A stretch of 64,000 nt of DNA from Hansfordia pulvinata. Its lineage: Eukaryota > Ascomycota > Sordariomycetes > Xylariales. The translations under genes were made by a program, and so were the position numbers. Below the pieces are notes generated by a model. The model did not search any database and was not told the DNA's origin. It saw only the letters and a list, made by a program, of their open reading frames with translations. Below, piece by piece: positions 1-12,183 of the stretch. How positions within the stretch are numbered: position 1 is the first letter of the stretch; every line of letters begins with the position of its first letter. Location: assembly GCA_006538405.1 (NCBI GenBank), contig BJKQ01000006.1, forward strand, positions 1,945,001 through 2,009,000, written 5' to 3'.

Positions 1-115
1 GTTTTTGTTCTTTTTCTTCTTCTTCTCCGTCCTACCACCATCTCCCCACGTTCGCCTCTTAGCTTCCTTTTCATGCTTGTGCCAGACGAATTGGAGCTGA
101 CCCCCAGCCAAACAG

Positions 116-196
116 ATCAAAGAGGAGCTGGAAAGCGATCCCAACTTCTTGAAGGCGTACAGCGTGGCCAAGGACGAAGGCACGGCCGCGGCGTGA
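116..196 (+). CDS. 3'-terminal exon of an unidentified gene (partial)
   Basis: A short open frame ends at TGA 194-196. It is preceded by a pyrimidine-rich stretch (1-60), a CTGAC branch-point-like site (96-100) and an AG at 114-115, so it reads as the last exon of a plus-strand gene that starts outside the window. The peptide is hydrophilic and helical in look (IKEELESDPNFLKAYSV, then an Ala-rich end), unlike the arginine-rich product of the overlapping open frame. An alternative acceptor lies at 106-107. The family cannot be told from 26 residues. Confidence 0.45.
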   Translation: MKEELESDPNFLKAYSVAKDEGTAAA

Positions 197-2354
197 GGGC
201 ACTGGCGCGGGGATCAAACAATGGGAAGCGGGAGAGAAAAGACGAGGAAGAACAAGAAGGCCGAGGCGTAAACAAGAAGGAAGAAGAACGGTTCTATTCT
301 TCACCCATAGCTGTTCCTAATATACTGCCATATGCGGAATGGGAAAAGGAATCTGCTCGAGGCTTTGGCCGACATTCGACAAATGGGACCTCCAACTTGA
401 TGGAAATACGAGTTGCGACTATACTCCCTATTGCAACCGCGGCCAATCATACTCGGCCAATGGACTAGAAGGCTGACCTCTTGACAGCTCTCACCCAACA
501 CACATCTGCCACCTCTTCTTTTCCGTCTGTGGGAGAATGTGAGGGGCGCAGTGATGAGACGCCACTCGCTCGTGAAGAGTGGTGGACCGACGTCCATGTT
601 CTTGGTACATAGACACAAGGAGTCAAGACAGGCAGTCGAGAAGGGTCGGTGAAGACGCCCGCAGTATTGGCTGGTACGCGACAGCAGCGTCAACGCCACA
701 TCGCTCATCAGCCCGGCTGTTCGACAAGTACAACCTCACAGCCTGTGACCGACCGTCGCGATGGATATAAAGAAGCTTGGGCATTCACGCCAGACCGGCA
801 AGCGGCAGCGGATGAGGCCGCTGGCGCCACCAACCGACCCAGCCTTTCCTTGAGGGTGCAGTTCACATGCCCGTGCTCCCCCCTCTCGCCCAAGTCCCGT
901 ATCGCGTATTGCGGTTCGTTTCGGTGCAGGGAACCTCGGTAACGAGAGCGTGGTCGCGATCCGGAACTCTCGACTCCCCCTCCCCGACCAAGCCAGCCTT
1001 TTGCTCTCGGCTCCTTTCCAGCCCGCCAACTTTGGCCCTTCCAAATCGACGTTGGGCTGGCAAGGTTATATTGCCTGCTGTCAGCTTGTCAGCTGTTGCT
1101 GCGGCCTGGCGGGACGGCCACGACCATCTGGGCAGGTTCTTGTCTTGAGAGAGCCGCGACGCAGGGCCGCTGCTATACCCCGTCTGGGCGCGGGCGTCTG
1201 CGCCAAGATGTCGGGGCTGAACAAAGGCTGCGGCTGACGGCGGGGCTCGCTCGAGAAGCTCGAAAGTCATGGGTTCGAGGTGTCGGCAGCGGCAAGTGGT
1301 GCAAGGCTGGGGTTTGTTCTCCGTGAACGGGTCTTCCCTATTTCTTCTCTTTCTTTTCGAAAACATCATTCTATGTTTTTGCTTCTGAACACATTGATGC
1401 GTCTTGACGTCTGGCTGGCGCTTTCTACGTCCCACGTTTCGTAACTTTCTTCACCACAGTTGCACCACAGCATAAGGTTGCGCAGCAGCAGGATCCCAGC
1501 AGTGAGCCCTGTGGCCATGTGACCTGGCCAGAGCCACGGCGTTGAAAGTGGATGTAGGTGGTATTGCAACCCAAGCCAGCCCGGCCCCTTGCACGCCCAA
1601 CCTCTCCCCCTCCATACGTGGTAAGCAGCTGTGGCGTGAACGATGACTCGCATCGGGCGCCACCGAGCGGTCGACCGGACGTGCGATGAAGAGCCCACCA
1701 ACACCACGCGCTGAACACCGCTGTCCATCGTACGAGTACGTCCGGTAGTCCCAGCTGCGTCAGCATACTCGTACGAGTGCTTACCTTACCTACCTAAACT
1801 ACCTGCCTAGCACGCTGGATACTTTTGCAGACCTACCAGAGCTGCTGGCTTCGGCCCCGGGCGGGGCGTCGACCGTGAGGCGCCCTCCTCCCGCCTCCGA
1901 TCGCCCGGTCTGGATCCGGGCCCAATGCCGGCGGCTGCGGTGGCGTCCAATCGGCGACACCCTGTCCGGCGCCAGCGGTAGGTCGTGTTATACTTCGTTA
2001 CCTGAGACGAGGCTCACTATCCGCCTCTCGAGGGAAGGAGAGCCGGGGAGAAGAGTGTTCCTGAACAAAAAAGCCCCCCACGTTCAGGCAGCCCCCTTGG
2101 TAAGCCTCAGCGGCGTGAGTTGAGGGCCTTTCAAGAAAGCCTCGTGTGTCCCGTGTATATCAACCGCGCGCTCGCCCCCCAAAACACCAAGAGACGTGGG
2201 AGCCACGAAAGGGCACCGCCAACCGACTCAGCTCCTTGTCTCGGTAGAAGCTTTTTTGCGATTCTTCCACTCTCGCCAAGGGGGGAAAAAGAAGAAGAGA
2301 AGAGACAGAGAAAGAAAGACCCAAATACGCACCCGCTCAACATCGTCAAGAGAC
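197..2354. other. intergenic region, no gene seen
   Basis: About 2.1 kb without a convincing gene. Open frames on both strands have no conserved motif, signal or splice pattern. It holds two copies of the recurring TACGAGTA/TACTCGTA word (1731, 1766); the second lies in a perfect 12-bp palindrome, ACTCGTACGAGT, at 1767-1778, followed by CCTTACCTACC-type repeats. The last 150 bp form a purine-rich leader before the gene at 2355. Confidence 0.6.
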
Positions 2355-2813
2355 ATGCGGAACGCACTGGCCGCCCTGGTCCTGACCCTGGCCCTGGCCT
2401 CGGCGCAGGCAGCCCGGTCCCCGCCGCCGCCGCTGCCGATGACGACCAGCGCCGCCGCCCTGCTCTACGCCGACGACACCCGCACGACGAAACAGGCCGC
2501 CGCCGCCGCCGCCGCCGCTGACGACGACGACGCGCTGGACTTGCTGCGGGCAGCGCGGCCCCTGGCGCCGAGGCAGACCCCGACGACCGCTAGCGGCACG
2601 GGCCCGGAGGAGCCGCCGGCCCCATCGGCGTCGTCCGGCCCCGGGTGGCCGCCCGGGTGGAGGCCGGCGGTCGACCCGACGATGACGGCTTCCCTCGCGG
2701 CCTCGGCCCCTTCCTCCGCCGCGCCGACTGAAGCGGCCACCGCCGGGGTGGCCGGGCCGCGACGAGCCTCCGCCTGGCTGGTCGCGGGGGCTCTCCTCGC
2801 GCTCGCGGTGTAG
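2355..2813 (+). CDS. small secreted or GPI-anchor-like protein, unknown function
   Basis: Single-exon gene of 152 residues. The N-terminus (about residues 1-20, Leu/Ala-rich, cleaving after a SAQA-like site) is a clear signal peptide. The middle is low-complexity: poly-Ala, Asp-rich, then Pro/Ser/Thr-rich. The C-terminus ends in a hydrophobic segment (about 135-152) right at the stop, preceded by small residues, as in GPI-attachment signals. ATG 2355 is chosen because the signal peptide begins there; upstream codons in the same frame are basic and leader-like. Such short Ser/Thr/Pro-rich proteins usually lie in fungal cell walls or plasma membranes. No family is recognised. The GC-rich repeats make the exact length sensitive to sequence errors. 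Confidence 0.6.
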   Translation: MRNALAALVLTLALASAQAARSPPPPLPMTTSAAALLYADDTRTTKQAAAAAAAADDDDALDLLRAARPLAPRQTPTTASGTGPEEPPAPSASSGPGWPPGWRPAVDPTMTASLAASAPSSAAPTEAATAGVAGPRRASAWLVAGALLALAV

Positions 2814-4990
2814 TGGCTTGAGTGCGTAGGATTCTCGCGGTCTGGGGCTTGAGTGTGCGGCGTGCTCCTGAAGGGGATTGCCGGCGCTGCATAGACTATA
2901 GTAGACGAATGAATGAACGGTTCGAGATGTTTTTTTCCAGACCTGCACTGGCCAGTAGTAGTCGTGTCCCGAGCAAGACGAAGTAGGTATTCAAGTGCGA
3001 AGTGCTCAAGTGTAGGTAGAGTATTGAAGTGTGACGTCACTCGACGCCAGCAAAGGGGAGCAGAGGCTTTGTGTCACAGAGTTGAGGGCGACGGGTACCT
3101 ACACCTTAGTTGGAGCTGTCGCGATGCGGGTATCAGAATGCACATGCACGGCGGAGGCGTTTCGGCCCTCGCGGAAGGGCGGTCTTTCTTTCACCGTGCC
3201 GTTCGAGCAGGGCGCAATGGGGCATACCTACACACGGAGGCCGGAAGTCGGCAGAGGCTGGCCTTGGCTGGTAGCGATGGGGTCCACTGTGCTCTCACGA
3301 TGTGAGCGGGCTGTGAGGCGATCGCCCAGGCGATGCCTCGATCCGGCTGGCTGGACAGGGGCCGGCGATACGCGTCAGCCGCCGGGGGGATCTGGCATCC
3401 CAGGTCGAGACTGCCAAGCCGTCCTTGGTCGATTTCAGAACTCAGACCGGGGGATGGTTTTTCTCAGCGCATGGACGAGTAGGAACTCGTGGTGATAGAT
3501 ACGTAAGTAGGTGAACATCAATGGCAGCTGTGTTGAGCCGCGGCTGCATAGCTCGTTCCCTTTGGTTAAAAGGGGGGCAAGCGTATGGGCACACGAAGTC
3601 GGGGCAGATTGGGGATTTTCAGCCATTTCCATGAAATCCCCCCTCGTAATCTGATCCCCGGATGAAGCTGCCCTGATAGCATGTGCTCCCCGCGTCCAGC
3701 GGCGGCCTGGTGAAACCCGATCATCTCATGTTTCGGATAATACCCGACTGGCGATGCAGACAGAGATCGTGGGCTTGGCGGCGACAGGACGCCCAGCACG
3801 TGTTTCGTCCTGATCCGGCGCCCTATTTCTACAAGAAGCGTCCTGCTTATTACCCAGGTTAGGTACACGTACAGGAGGCGTAACCATCACCATGCATGAC
3901 AAGTATACCTCTACGAGTTAAGCCAGCCATGAAGGTGCGCCAGCCATGAAGGGCCATTCGCAGAACAAGGGGCGAGGAGATGTCCCATTGACTTATTATA
4001 TGCAGGCAATAGAATGTGTTGTTTGCTAGCTGGGGTGCCTGTCCCGACCATTGAAGCCTCCACTGCTTACCTCCTGCATGTTCCCGGTATCATGTATGTC
4101 GGATGTACCTCGCCCTCAGCCGGATTGGGCTGACGAGGTACCGGAGTCTGGTCTTTGAGAGGATACTTGCTGTACAAGCACCTCCAGCTTCCCGTACGAC
4201 GACCTGGGGGCCCACAAGTCGATACACGTACGGTACGGGGCTGTCGCATCTACTCCTGCGCGACCTCAGGTCGCTCCTCTTTGATATCCAATGATTCCAT
4301 GTCCACCGGGCTCCTGCGAGTGAACCGCCGCTACCTATTTTGCTGTATCCGTATGTAGGCAGGTAAGCTCAAGGTTAACTTAGCAGCAGCAGCCAGCAGC
4401 TGCTCGTCGCGGGTCGGCATTCCCTGCATCTCCATCTACATCTGCAAGCAAGCTCACGCCGCCGCCCTTTTCTCCCACCACTCCGACCGACATCCATTCG
4501 ACATCCTCACGGCCGTCCCACCAAAGCCCCTTCAACGCCCCAAGTACGGGCTGGCCCACGTGCATCGCTATCGACCCCGTCTGCATTCGCATCCACCGGC
4601 ATCACACCGTACACCCGCCCCAGCGTCACTACGAGCCACGTCCATCCCTGACATCGCCGCCCTCCACCAGCCGGCCGCGACAACCCACCCCGTGGGCGCC
4701 TGTTCGCACCCCTACACTTCCCCCTCGAGGACGATAGCTGCGTGCGACCGACAGCGGCCCGCCTGCCGTCAAGCCTGAGGTCGTGGCCCGACCACCCGCC
4801 TCTTCTGCCATCGGTCTCTCCCCTCTGGCTCGCCTCAGAGGCCCCTCGACGACTCGGCAACACCGGCATCCCGTCTCGCTGCCACGCGCGCGAGCACTGC
4901 GTCGGACGCTACAGCTCAAAACCCCACCTTCGTCAGACCCGGCCTGCCACAGTCGGCCGTGCTGCACAGTCAACACCCCCACGCGTCAAG
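2814..4990. other. intergenic region, no gene seen
   Basis: About 2.2 kb between the GPI-like gene and the glutaredoxin. No supported coding sequence. The last 500 bp are CA/CC-rich, as in many fungal promoters and leaders, and belong to the downstream gene. Confidence 0.55.
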
Positions 4991-5886
4991 ATGCCGTCCC
5001 CCAGAAGATTGCGCGTCTTGCTGGTCGCAGCCGTTGCCATCACCATCACCATCCTCTACTTCACGTCACAGGCTCGCCAGAACGTGACCCACGATGGCCG
5101 CACCATTCAAGACTTCTACCATAGAACTGTGAATGCCATGGACGGCAAGAGCCGCGGGGCCAGAAGCCCTTGGGCGGCAAGGTTGCTGATGAGAGCGAAG
5201 CCCACGTCAAGGACCGGGATGGGGACGGATCTGTCGACGACGACGACACACAGCTCGCAAAAGAAATGGCCGACCGCCTGCGCGCCGCCGAGGTCAAGGC
5301 CAAGGAAGCGGCCAACAAGAAGGCTCCCCTCAAGCCAGACAACCCGAACCAGGTCATTGGCGTTGGCAGTGCCGCTGGTGGTCAAAAGGCCCTGGGCAAG
5401 GATTCGGGCGCTGGCTCTTACCCGGATGACGGGGCAGCCAAGGCTGCGCAAGAGGTCACCGCCGCATACACTGGCATCATGGAGCAATCTCCCAGTATGT
5501 TCTACCCCCCCAGCCCCCGCCCATCGGCCGCCCTCTGGCCCCTGACGCAACTGACCCATCTCGCAGTCATCATATTCTCTAAAACGTACTGCCCCTTCTC
5601 GAAGAAAGCCAAGAAGATATTGCTTGAGAAATATTCGATTGACCCCACGCCCTACGTCGTCGAGCTGGATCAGCACCCCCTCGGCGCCGTCTTGCAGGCC
5701 AAGCTGGAAGAGGAGACGGGCCGCAAGACAGTTCCCAACATCATGGTCAACGGCTGGACCGCCGGTGGTGGTGACGAGATCGAGGAGTGGGACTCGAGAA
5801 AGACGCTGATTGACAAGTTCAAGTCCATGGGCGCCAAGCGCTTCACAATGAAGGAAAGATTTGTCGACAAGGCGAAGGACGTCTGA
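4991..5886 (+). CDS. membrane-anchored CPFS-type glutaredoxin (Grx6/Grx7-like)
   Basis: Predicted 274-residue glutaredoxin. Exons 4991..5494 and 5567..5886; the 72-nt intron starts GTATGT and ends CGCAG. Residues about 8-24 form one hydrophobic helix after a basic start, a signal anchor. An acidic, Lys-rich linker follows. The thioredoxin-fold domain has the active site CPFS (Cys about 177), the cis-proline loop KTVPNIMVNG and the AGGGDEIEEW glutathione-binding turn. Ser in place of the second Cys and the N-terminal anchor match the yeast Grx6/Grx7 early-secretory monothiol enzymes, which deglutathionylate luminal or Golgi thiols. The frame changes near 5156-5163 (G run): one base seems missing, since both sides read as one protein. 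A 35-nt intron at 5129-5163 would also restore frame but is too short to be likely. Confidence 0.82.
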
Positions 5887-7297
5887 AGACATTCTGAAAT
5901 CCGACAACGATGACCCAACCGCTCAGTGCCAGCGCATATTTTGTTCTTGGGGTAATTCTTGCATCCAGGGCGCCGGGGTATTTAATTGAGGGCTGCTTTT
6001 CAAGATAACGACCGAGGCAGTGCCACCAGCAAAACGCACAGGAAGCTTCCTTGCCTGTCGCCGCTGGCAGGCTTACACGATACCGGATGGGCGGGTTTGA
6101 AGTGAAGGGCTCGATTTGCACGGGCCATGACCCCAACACGATTCGAGGGACCAGCGCACCGCCGCCAAAAAGTACAATATCAAATAACACGTTGCATTAA
6201 GAAGCGTTGCTTTTAAATCGAAATCCATTTTCCAGGCGGTCTCGTCTGCCGGGAGATGACGCCTGCCTGCCTCAGCAACGGCTTGGCCGCCCGGCGAAGT
6301 CGTGTCGGCATCGTCAAAAGTGCCCCTCTCTGCCGGGATACCAGGGCGTGCAGGGCTCGGTCATTCAGGGTCAAATCCGCCCTGTTGCCCGATCGCCCAC
6401 CTGCCGATGGCCGCCTTGCGTTAATGCGCAGGCGATTAGCACAGGCCATCAAGGTGCCTGACCAATTCCGACCACGGATCACTCGGTGCAGGGCCGGACA
6501 GGGCGTTACTTGCAGGTGATTCGACTTGTTGGTGCTCAGCTTTGAGGTCTTCACCCATTCTATACCAGCATATTGATTTGCTTTGGTTGTTGGAATGCTA
6601 CAACTCTGGTAGTTTTCTTCTTGACCATGACCTCCGAAGGCGACATTAGCAACAGCGAGCGCTGGACCCTGGCGATCCCAAAGGCTGGGGGGCTTCCTTA
6701 GCGGGGTCCACACATGGTCACAACCCCGCGGGCCGCCTGGGGCCATCGTCAAGTGCCCCGCGGAGCCCAGCGGCATCTCCTACTCGGGTGGGAGAGGGGA
6801 GAGACTATCAAGGTGTGCGCCCCATAAGGTAGCCCCTGTTGTGTCCAGTCGCCAAACGCGCCTGGGGCAACAAGCCAGGGTCTTGTTCTGCTCGATGTGG
6901 CGCATGACGAAAGAGCGGGCGGCGATTCCACGTCGCGGATAAGAGCGACCTTGATGGGATGCTCGCTCCTCCGGGTGGGTTATTCGAAGGCGCGATGGGC
7001 CATCAAGGTTCACCGCGCGCGGCGGCTCTTGACCATGGCCTTCAAGGTGCGATTCTGCCTTCCCCGCGAGGGGCTGTTATGAGACCTACAGTCGGGTATG
7101 CTTTGCCTGGTTTACTTACTCGACCGTGTCCCGGGGATTCAACAGCCGCATCTGCAGCACCCCAGCATTGCCTCATCTACAATCACCTAACCGCTTGCCC
7201 CGGCATTTCTTACGCGCCAAACTCGAGCCTGGCCGGCCAGACAGACAGACAGCATACCGTATTGCGCAGAATACCAAACTACCCAAAAATCAGCAGG
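5887..7297. other. intergenic region, no gene seen
   Basis: About 1.4 kb of 3' flank of the glutaredoxin gene and 5' flank of the F-box-like gene. Open frames here have no recognisable domain. Confidence 0.5.
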
Positions 7298-8677
7298 ATG
7301 CCCGGGTTCGAGAGTCTCCCCAGCGAGCTCCTGCTCGCTGTGGCGGAGCAAATGAATATTCCGAGCGTGAGACGCCTGATGTTGACAAACAAGGTGCGTG
7401 AACGCCTGCCTGCCCGCCGCGACGGCCACAGACGAGCCCCGATGAAGAGCGCCCCGCTAACTCCTGGGCAGAACATAGCCGCCCTCATCCAGGACCATGA
7501 GGCGTCGATCAGCCGAGCTCAGATGACACAGTTTGCCAACCCCCCGCGCGCCAAGGCGCTCTCGTCGTCCACCCCGAGCGGCACATTCTCGACGCCAACA
7601 CGTTCCGGATGGTGCAGGAGATGGAGCTACGGAGGGGGCGCCTGGAGCAGATCATGAAGCGCAGCGACTTCCTGGCCCTGCACTTCCCGCCGGCCATCCG
7701 CCCTCTGTCTCCGGAGCACCAGGAGCACCGCCTGCTGCCCTTCCTGCGCATGGCCGTAGCCCAGTGCGACGAGATCGCCGACGTGGCAGCCAACCTCGAG
7801 GACAGCAGCTGCGACGTGTGCGGCGACGCGCGGGAAGACCAGCCGGGCCGCAGGCGTGGCAACGGCTGACCTACGGCCACGCCGAGGGCCACCGGGTGCG
7901 GGTGGCGCAGATCAAGCACATCCAGAGCCTGGGGCTGGCGGAGGTGATGGGGGTCATGTTCCTGGTGACGCTGGTCTCGTGCGGGTACTCGCACGGCCGG
8001 CGGCGCCGCGAGGAGGCCGGAGACCCGGCGGCGTACGAGCGGATCACGATGTTCGAGGAGTGCACGCTGCGACACGGCAGCTGGTTCCTGTGGAGCCACA
8101 TGATGGGGGGCGCCCGGGCGTCGCTGCGAGCGGCGCACCTGATAGAGGCGGGGCTGGACGAGCTGTCCATGTGGGAGCTGGGGTTCGAGGAGATGCTGCC
8201 CGGCCTGAAGATGACGGTTATGAACCGCTTCCGGCAGCTGGCGTTCTCGTCCGGCGAGGACTGGGAGTCGAAGCGGGCCGACGAGACGATCCGGCGGATG
8301 CTGCGGCTCGTCAGGGAGCACATCTTTGGCGAGGAGGAGGAGGAGAACGACGACGACGACAGTGCGGGGAGGACGAGGAGGAGGCCGAGGGGTACTGGAT
8401 GCACGACCTGCACGAGCCCGTCCTCGCGAGCGAGAGCAGCAACACCACCGGTACGAGTACCTACGGCCAGCCCTCGACGACGTCGGCGTCGCCGGCGACC
8501 GACCTTGAGGACCAGTACAGGGCAGCCGAGTGGGACGCCTCGGACCACAAGGAGGCGGACGAGTACGCGGAGGTCAAGGCGTCGGCGCTGGATGGCCACG
8601 GGGGGTACTTGCCCGTCGCCCATGTCGAGCTGGCCCGCGCGGGCCCCGGCGGTGGTGGCGATGCCGTCATGGAGTAG
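7298..8677 (+). CDS. F-box-like protein, broken frame (three apparent 1-nt deletions)
   Basis: Exon 1 (7298..7393) encodes FESLPSELLLAVAEQM and RRLMLTNK, a typical F-box start (Leu-Pro then helices). A 78-nt intron (GTGCGT...GGGCAG) leads to exon 2 (7472..8677). The fungal F-box-associated region continues in three frames: near 7540-7545 (C6), 7846-7858 (GGG) and 8366-8369 (G4) one base seems missing each time. With those restored the product is about 434 residues, with a long helical middle (LRRGRLEQIMKRSDFLALHF; later AEVMGVMFLVTLVSC) and an acidic tail. F-box proteins recruit substrates to SCF ubiquitin ligases through Skp1; the substrate here is unknown. Long stretches stay conserved in style across every shift, so sequence error is likelier than a decaying gene, but a pseudogene cannot be excluded. 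Confidence 0.6.
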
Positions 8678-9146
8678 CCAGAGCGTCTGTCAGTGCTCAA
8701 TAGTTGCTATGCAGACGGTGTCGGATGCAGCCTGGCGTGGCTGGAGCACAGACCGAGGCCGAGGTTGTGGAGTGCAGAGGGCAGGCGTCTCGAGGACTGT
8801 ATATGGGGTGCTTGCGGGGGTGGAGGCTTTGACAGCCACCTGGACAGGATCTGTCGAGGTGGTGTTTTCTTCTTTTTTTCTTTCCAAACAAGCATAGCGG
8901 CGGGCGTTGGATGTGGTTGGGTGTTATGCGGGCTGGCGCAAGACTTATAAAGCAATGGGCGCGAAGAACCTTATATGGGATGGGGATGGCCGGTGTTCTG
9001 CGAGCCTTCCCAGATTACCATCACTCATACGAGTACTCGCAGGTATGGGATAACTCCGTCCTGCGGCAAGTGTCAAGGTTATATTATCGCAGCAACGGTA
9101 GCATAGCATGGTAAATTAGAGAAAACATGCAGCGAAAAGGCATCAC

Positions 9147-9240
9147 TTCTCTCTCTCTCTCTTTCTCTCTCTTCTGTTTCTTCTTTTTCTTTCTTTCTCT
9201 CTTTTTTCTTTCTTTTCCTCTTTCTTCCTTTCTATCCATG
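9147..9240. repeat. CT/T-rich low-complexity tract
   Basis: Almost pure pyrimidine over about 90 bases, downstream of the F-box-like gene. Confidence 0.85.
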
Positions 9241-11067
9241 TCTTTCTGTATAGGTGGAGATCTTTAGTTCTCTCTCCGCATTTCTCTATGTAAGTGTAGA
9301 TGTTTTAAGGAGTATGTTTGAGCACGCCCGCCGACCCGGAATCAAAAGATGCGTCAGATGCGAAGTTCGGGGGGACGGGGCTAAAAACCTGGGCTGCGTT
9401 GATGTGATATACGAGCAGGCTCCGGTGGTGCAGCAGCAGGGCCTTAAGCTGGGAACTAGCCCGAGTCGGCTATTTCCCGTTGCGATCTTCGCAGATGGCG
9501 GCCGGCCGGCCGGGCCTGGTCTGGAGGCTATCACGCCGTCCACCCAGCGGTATTTGTCTCTCTGGTTCGCAAGATGGCTTTTAAGCTCCCAGTCGAGCTG
9601 TCTACTTGTACATTTGTCAGGTGGTGGTCGTCGTCGTCGTTGTCGTCGACTTCGTCGGTATCTGGTGGTGGTGGTGGTCGTCGTCGTCGTCGTCGGTATG
9701 TAGTGATGGTGGTATCTAGGTAGTTAGTGGTAATGGATGGTGGTGGTGGTGGTGGTGAAGGTCAAGAGGCTGGCTACGGATTTGTCATCTGTCGTTCCGG
9801 GGACGTTATTACTCAGCAGTGAACGGTGAACAGCATCTGTAGTCCCTCCTCAAAGTCGGGGGCGGGGCTCTGCGGCGTCGGTAAAGGTCAACACTCTGTT
9901 TCGATATTATGTACATATTGTATGTACTCGTGCTGGAGCGAACCCCTGGTCCTGTTCCTGGTCCTGGTCCCAGGCGCGCCCTGCGGTTGACGAAAGCCTT
10001 GCTGCGCCTCACGACGGCAGGCATGGGAGATTGATTGCCTTGCCTTGCCTTGCCTTGCTCGAGCGACGGAGGTCGGTCAGCCTCGGTCAACCAGTAGAGG
10101 CATCAAGACTGTCAAAGTAGAAGAAGGACAAATAAGTAGAAGACCGTGGGTTTTCTCTCGATGGGCATGCTATCACTCCGTACCTGCGTACCTTAGTCGT
10201 AGGAGCATCTACTACATCCGATGTAGGTACTAACGGACTGCGCTACTGCGCATCGGAGCCACCGGTGCTCGTGAGGTTACATGTAGGTACCGTAGGCAGC
10301 CTCTCCGCCGATTGCTCTCCCCACAACACCACCGACGCAGCGGCGTTCGGTCCTCGGCTGACTCACGCGGCGACGCCCTATTGTATGTACTTCAATGCGT
10401 ACGAGTACTACCTGCCGCAACTTGGTCACCTCTGCGCCCGCCGAATCGGACCTGACATCCATGTCCCTAGACGAGTCCAGGTTGGATCTTTTTGGTGTCT
10501 GTGAGTGAACCCTGGGACGATGAATGCAACCCTCCCTCGCCCCCGGCCCTCGTCGTCCTGGTGCTGACGTACGAGAGAGGTACCTGTAGGAAGGTCACCT
10601 CTCAGACACCACTTTCTCCTATCACCCGGCTTGCCCCCTGGCGAATGGAAGCTGTTCCCGACCCTACTGCAGCGCCCTCTGCTGGCGGGGTGGTGGTCGT
10701 CGTCACTGGGGCCGCTCCGTCGTCATACCCTGCTTCCCACCCTCGGCGATGACTCAAAAAATGAAAAGAAGAGAGAGAGAGAGAGTGAGTGAGAGAGAAA
10801 GAGAGAGAGAGACGGGCCATGGATGGCGCAGGCTTCGCAGGCGGGCAGTGTTGAAGGATTGATCTAGATGTACCTACTTCGCCTAGGTACATGTAGGTAT
10901 ACAGGCTGTGTACATCAATGATGTATGTTGTGTAAGTACTCGATGTAGATTATGCACTTACAAGGTGCCTGTATTTCCTGCAGGTATCTCATCCAGTCTC
11001 ATCCATCTCTGCCGCTTTCGGCAGCCTATGTATGTTGCGTCATGCGTCATTCGGTGTCATTCTCGCC

Positions 11068-11073
<6 letters not shown>

Positions 11074-11108
<35 letters not shown>
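11074..11108. repeat. (TC)n microsatellite
   Basis: Uninterrupted TC dinucleotide repeat, about 17 units, in intergenic DNA. Confidence 0.95.
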
Positions 11109-11112
<4 letters not shown>

Positions 11113-11798
11113 GTCTGCGTTCTGGAAAGACTGTGAGAGTAGAGTCGGTGGCGGTGTTGACCTCGTTCGGGCAATACGCTGCGCGTGGGACAGCGAGCAG
11201 GCAGGGAACATGCGGGACGTGGAGGAGGGGACAAGGCGCCACGGCGCAGGGCTTCAGGCCGAGTGGGCGCGCCCTATCGTTTCTTCTTTTCGGGTTGTTC
11301 TCCTTCTGTTCATGTCGATTTGCTGCCTGCTGCGGATTTGTAAGGGACTGATGACACTGACTATAGACCGGGGCGCGCTGGATGGCGCCGCGTCGGAGCC
11401 GGTCTGACTTGGCCTCGTCCTATTACCGCCAACGCCCGGCTGCCGTGCTTCGCATCGCATCGCATCGCATCGCATAGACACGGGATGCCCACAAACAGGC
11501 CCTGGAATAGTCCCGCCACACCGGAGCGAAGTCGTCAGAGCCCAAGCTGGCAATCACCTCAGCTGGGTCCGCTCCGCGCTCGCTTGGTCGGCTCCCTGCA
11601 GAGAGACAGAGACAGGCGCGCCCACCACCAGTAGCCAACCCGCCTGCTGGTGGTAGCTCAACAATGCAGGGCTGTAAGATACCTGCTACCAACTAGCGAT
11701 GTAGGGATTCGTAAGCTCGAGGGATGGGGGCGCTTATTTCAAGGTCACTCGGTCGGATCGAGCAGGGCGGCGGCTCGCGGCCTCAACGGCGTCCCGTC

Positions 11799-11805
11799 TA
11801 TAAAA
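11799..11805 (+). promoter_or_regulatory. TATA box candidate
   Basis: TATAAAA lies 379 bp upstream of ATG 12184. It is followed by a C/T-rich leader, an arrangement usual for strongly expressed fungal genes with long 5' UTRs. Position fits the gene at 12184; no transcript data. Confidence 0.45.
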
Positions 11806-12183
11806 CCACTCGGCTTCCTCCCCGCTTCTCTCCATGGGGGGAACACCTCACTGCACCGTAGCAATTGGATATTCACATTTCCGTCTCCACAGCCCAGGGC
11901 TTCTTCTTGTCGTTTGACTCAACCACCTACCTTACCTGTCCGACCTTCCCTACACTACCACCTTCTCCAGGGACTCGATCGATTTTCATCTTGTGCCCAG
12001 AAACTCTGAACTACTTATTCTCTCTCGAGAGAAATCCGTGACAGACCGTCCGAGTTGCCCCGCTCCCGCTTACTACCACTACCGCCGACACCACCTGGAG
12101 TAACTGCCATTGCTCTCTCGAGATACACGGCCATTGATCATCTCACGGCGCCGCGCGAAAACACACACGCACACACACCCACC

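Larger units (their letters stand above)
8678..12183. other. long gene-poor region rich in simple repeats
   Basis: About 3.5 kb with no supported gene. It holds a CT/T-rich tract (about 9147-9240), GTC/GGT triplet repeats (about 9620-9760), a GA tract (about 10773-10812), a (TC)n run (11074-11108) and a GCATC tandem near 11449-11473. TACGAGTA occurs at 9028 and 10400. The last 400 bp are the promoter and leader of the gene at 12184. Confidence 0.6.

Noticed and set aside
1268..1282. B-box-like GGGTTCGAGGTGT
   Set aside because: It lacks the conserved B-box end and any tRNA arms around it.
863..1435. 190-codon minus-strand frame
   Set aside because: No hydrophobic core, no motif, no start or splice support; composition is like random GC-rich DNA.
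5129..5163. 35-nt intron restoring the glutaredoxin frame
   Set aside because: Shorter than any other intron here (minimum 49 nt) and without a branch point; a missing base in the G run explains the break better.
9254..9703. Plus-strand frame with a long Val run
   Set aside because: The Val run is a GTC/GGT triplet repeat; the rest has no protein-like pattern.
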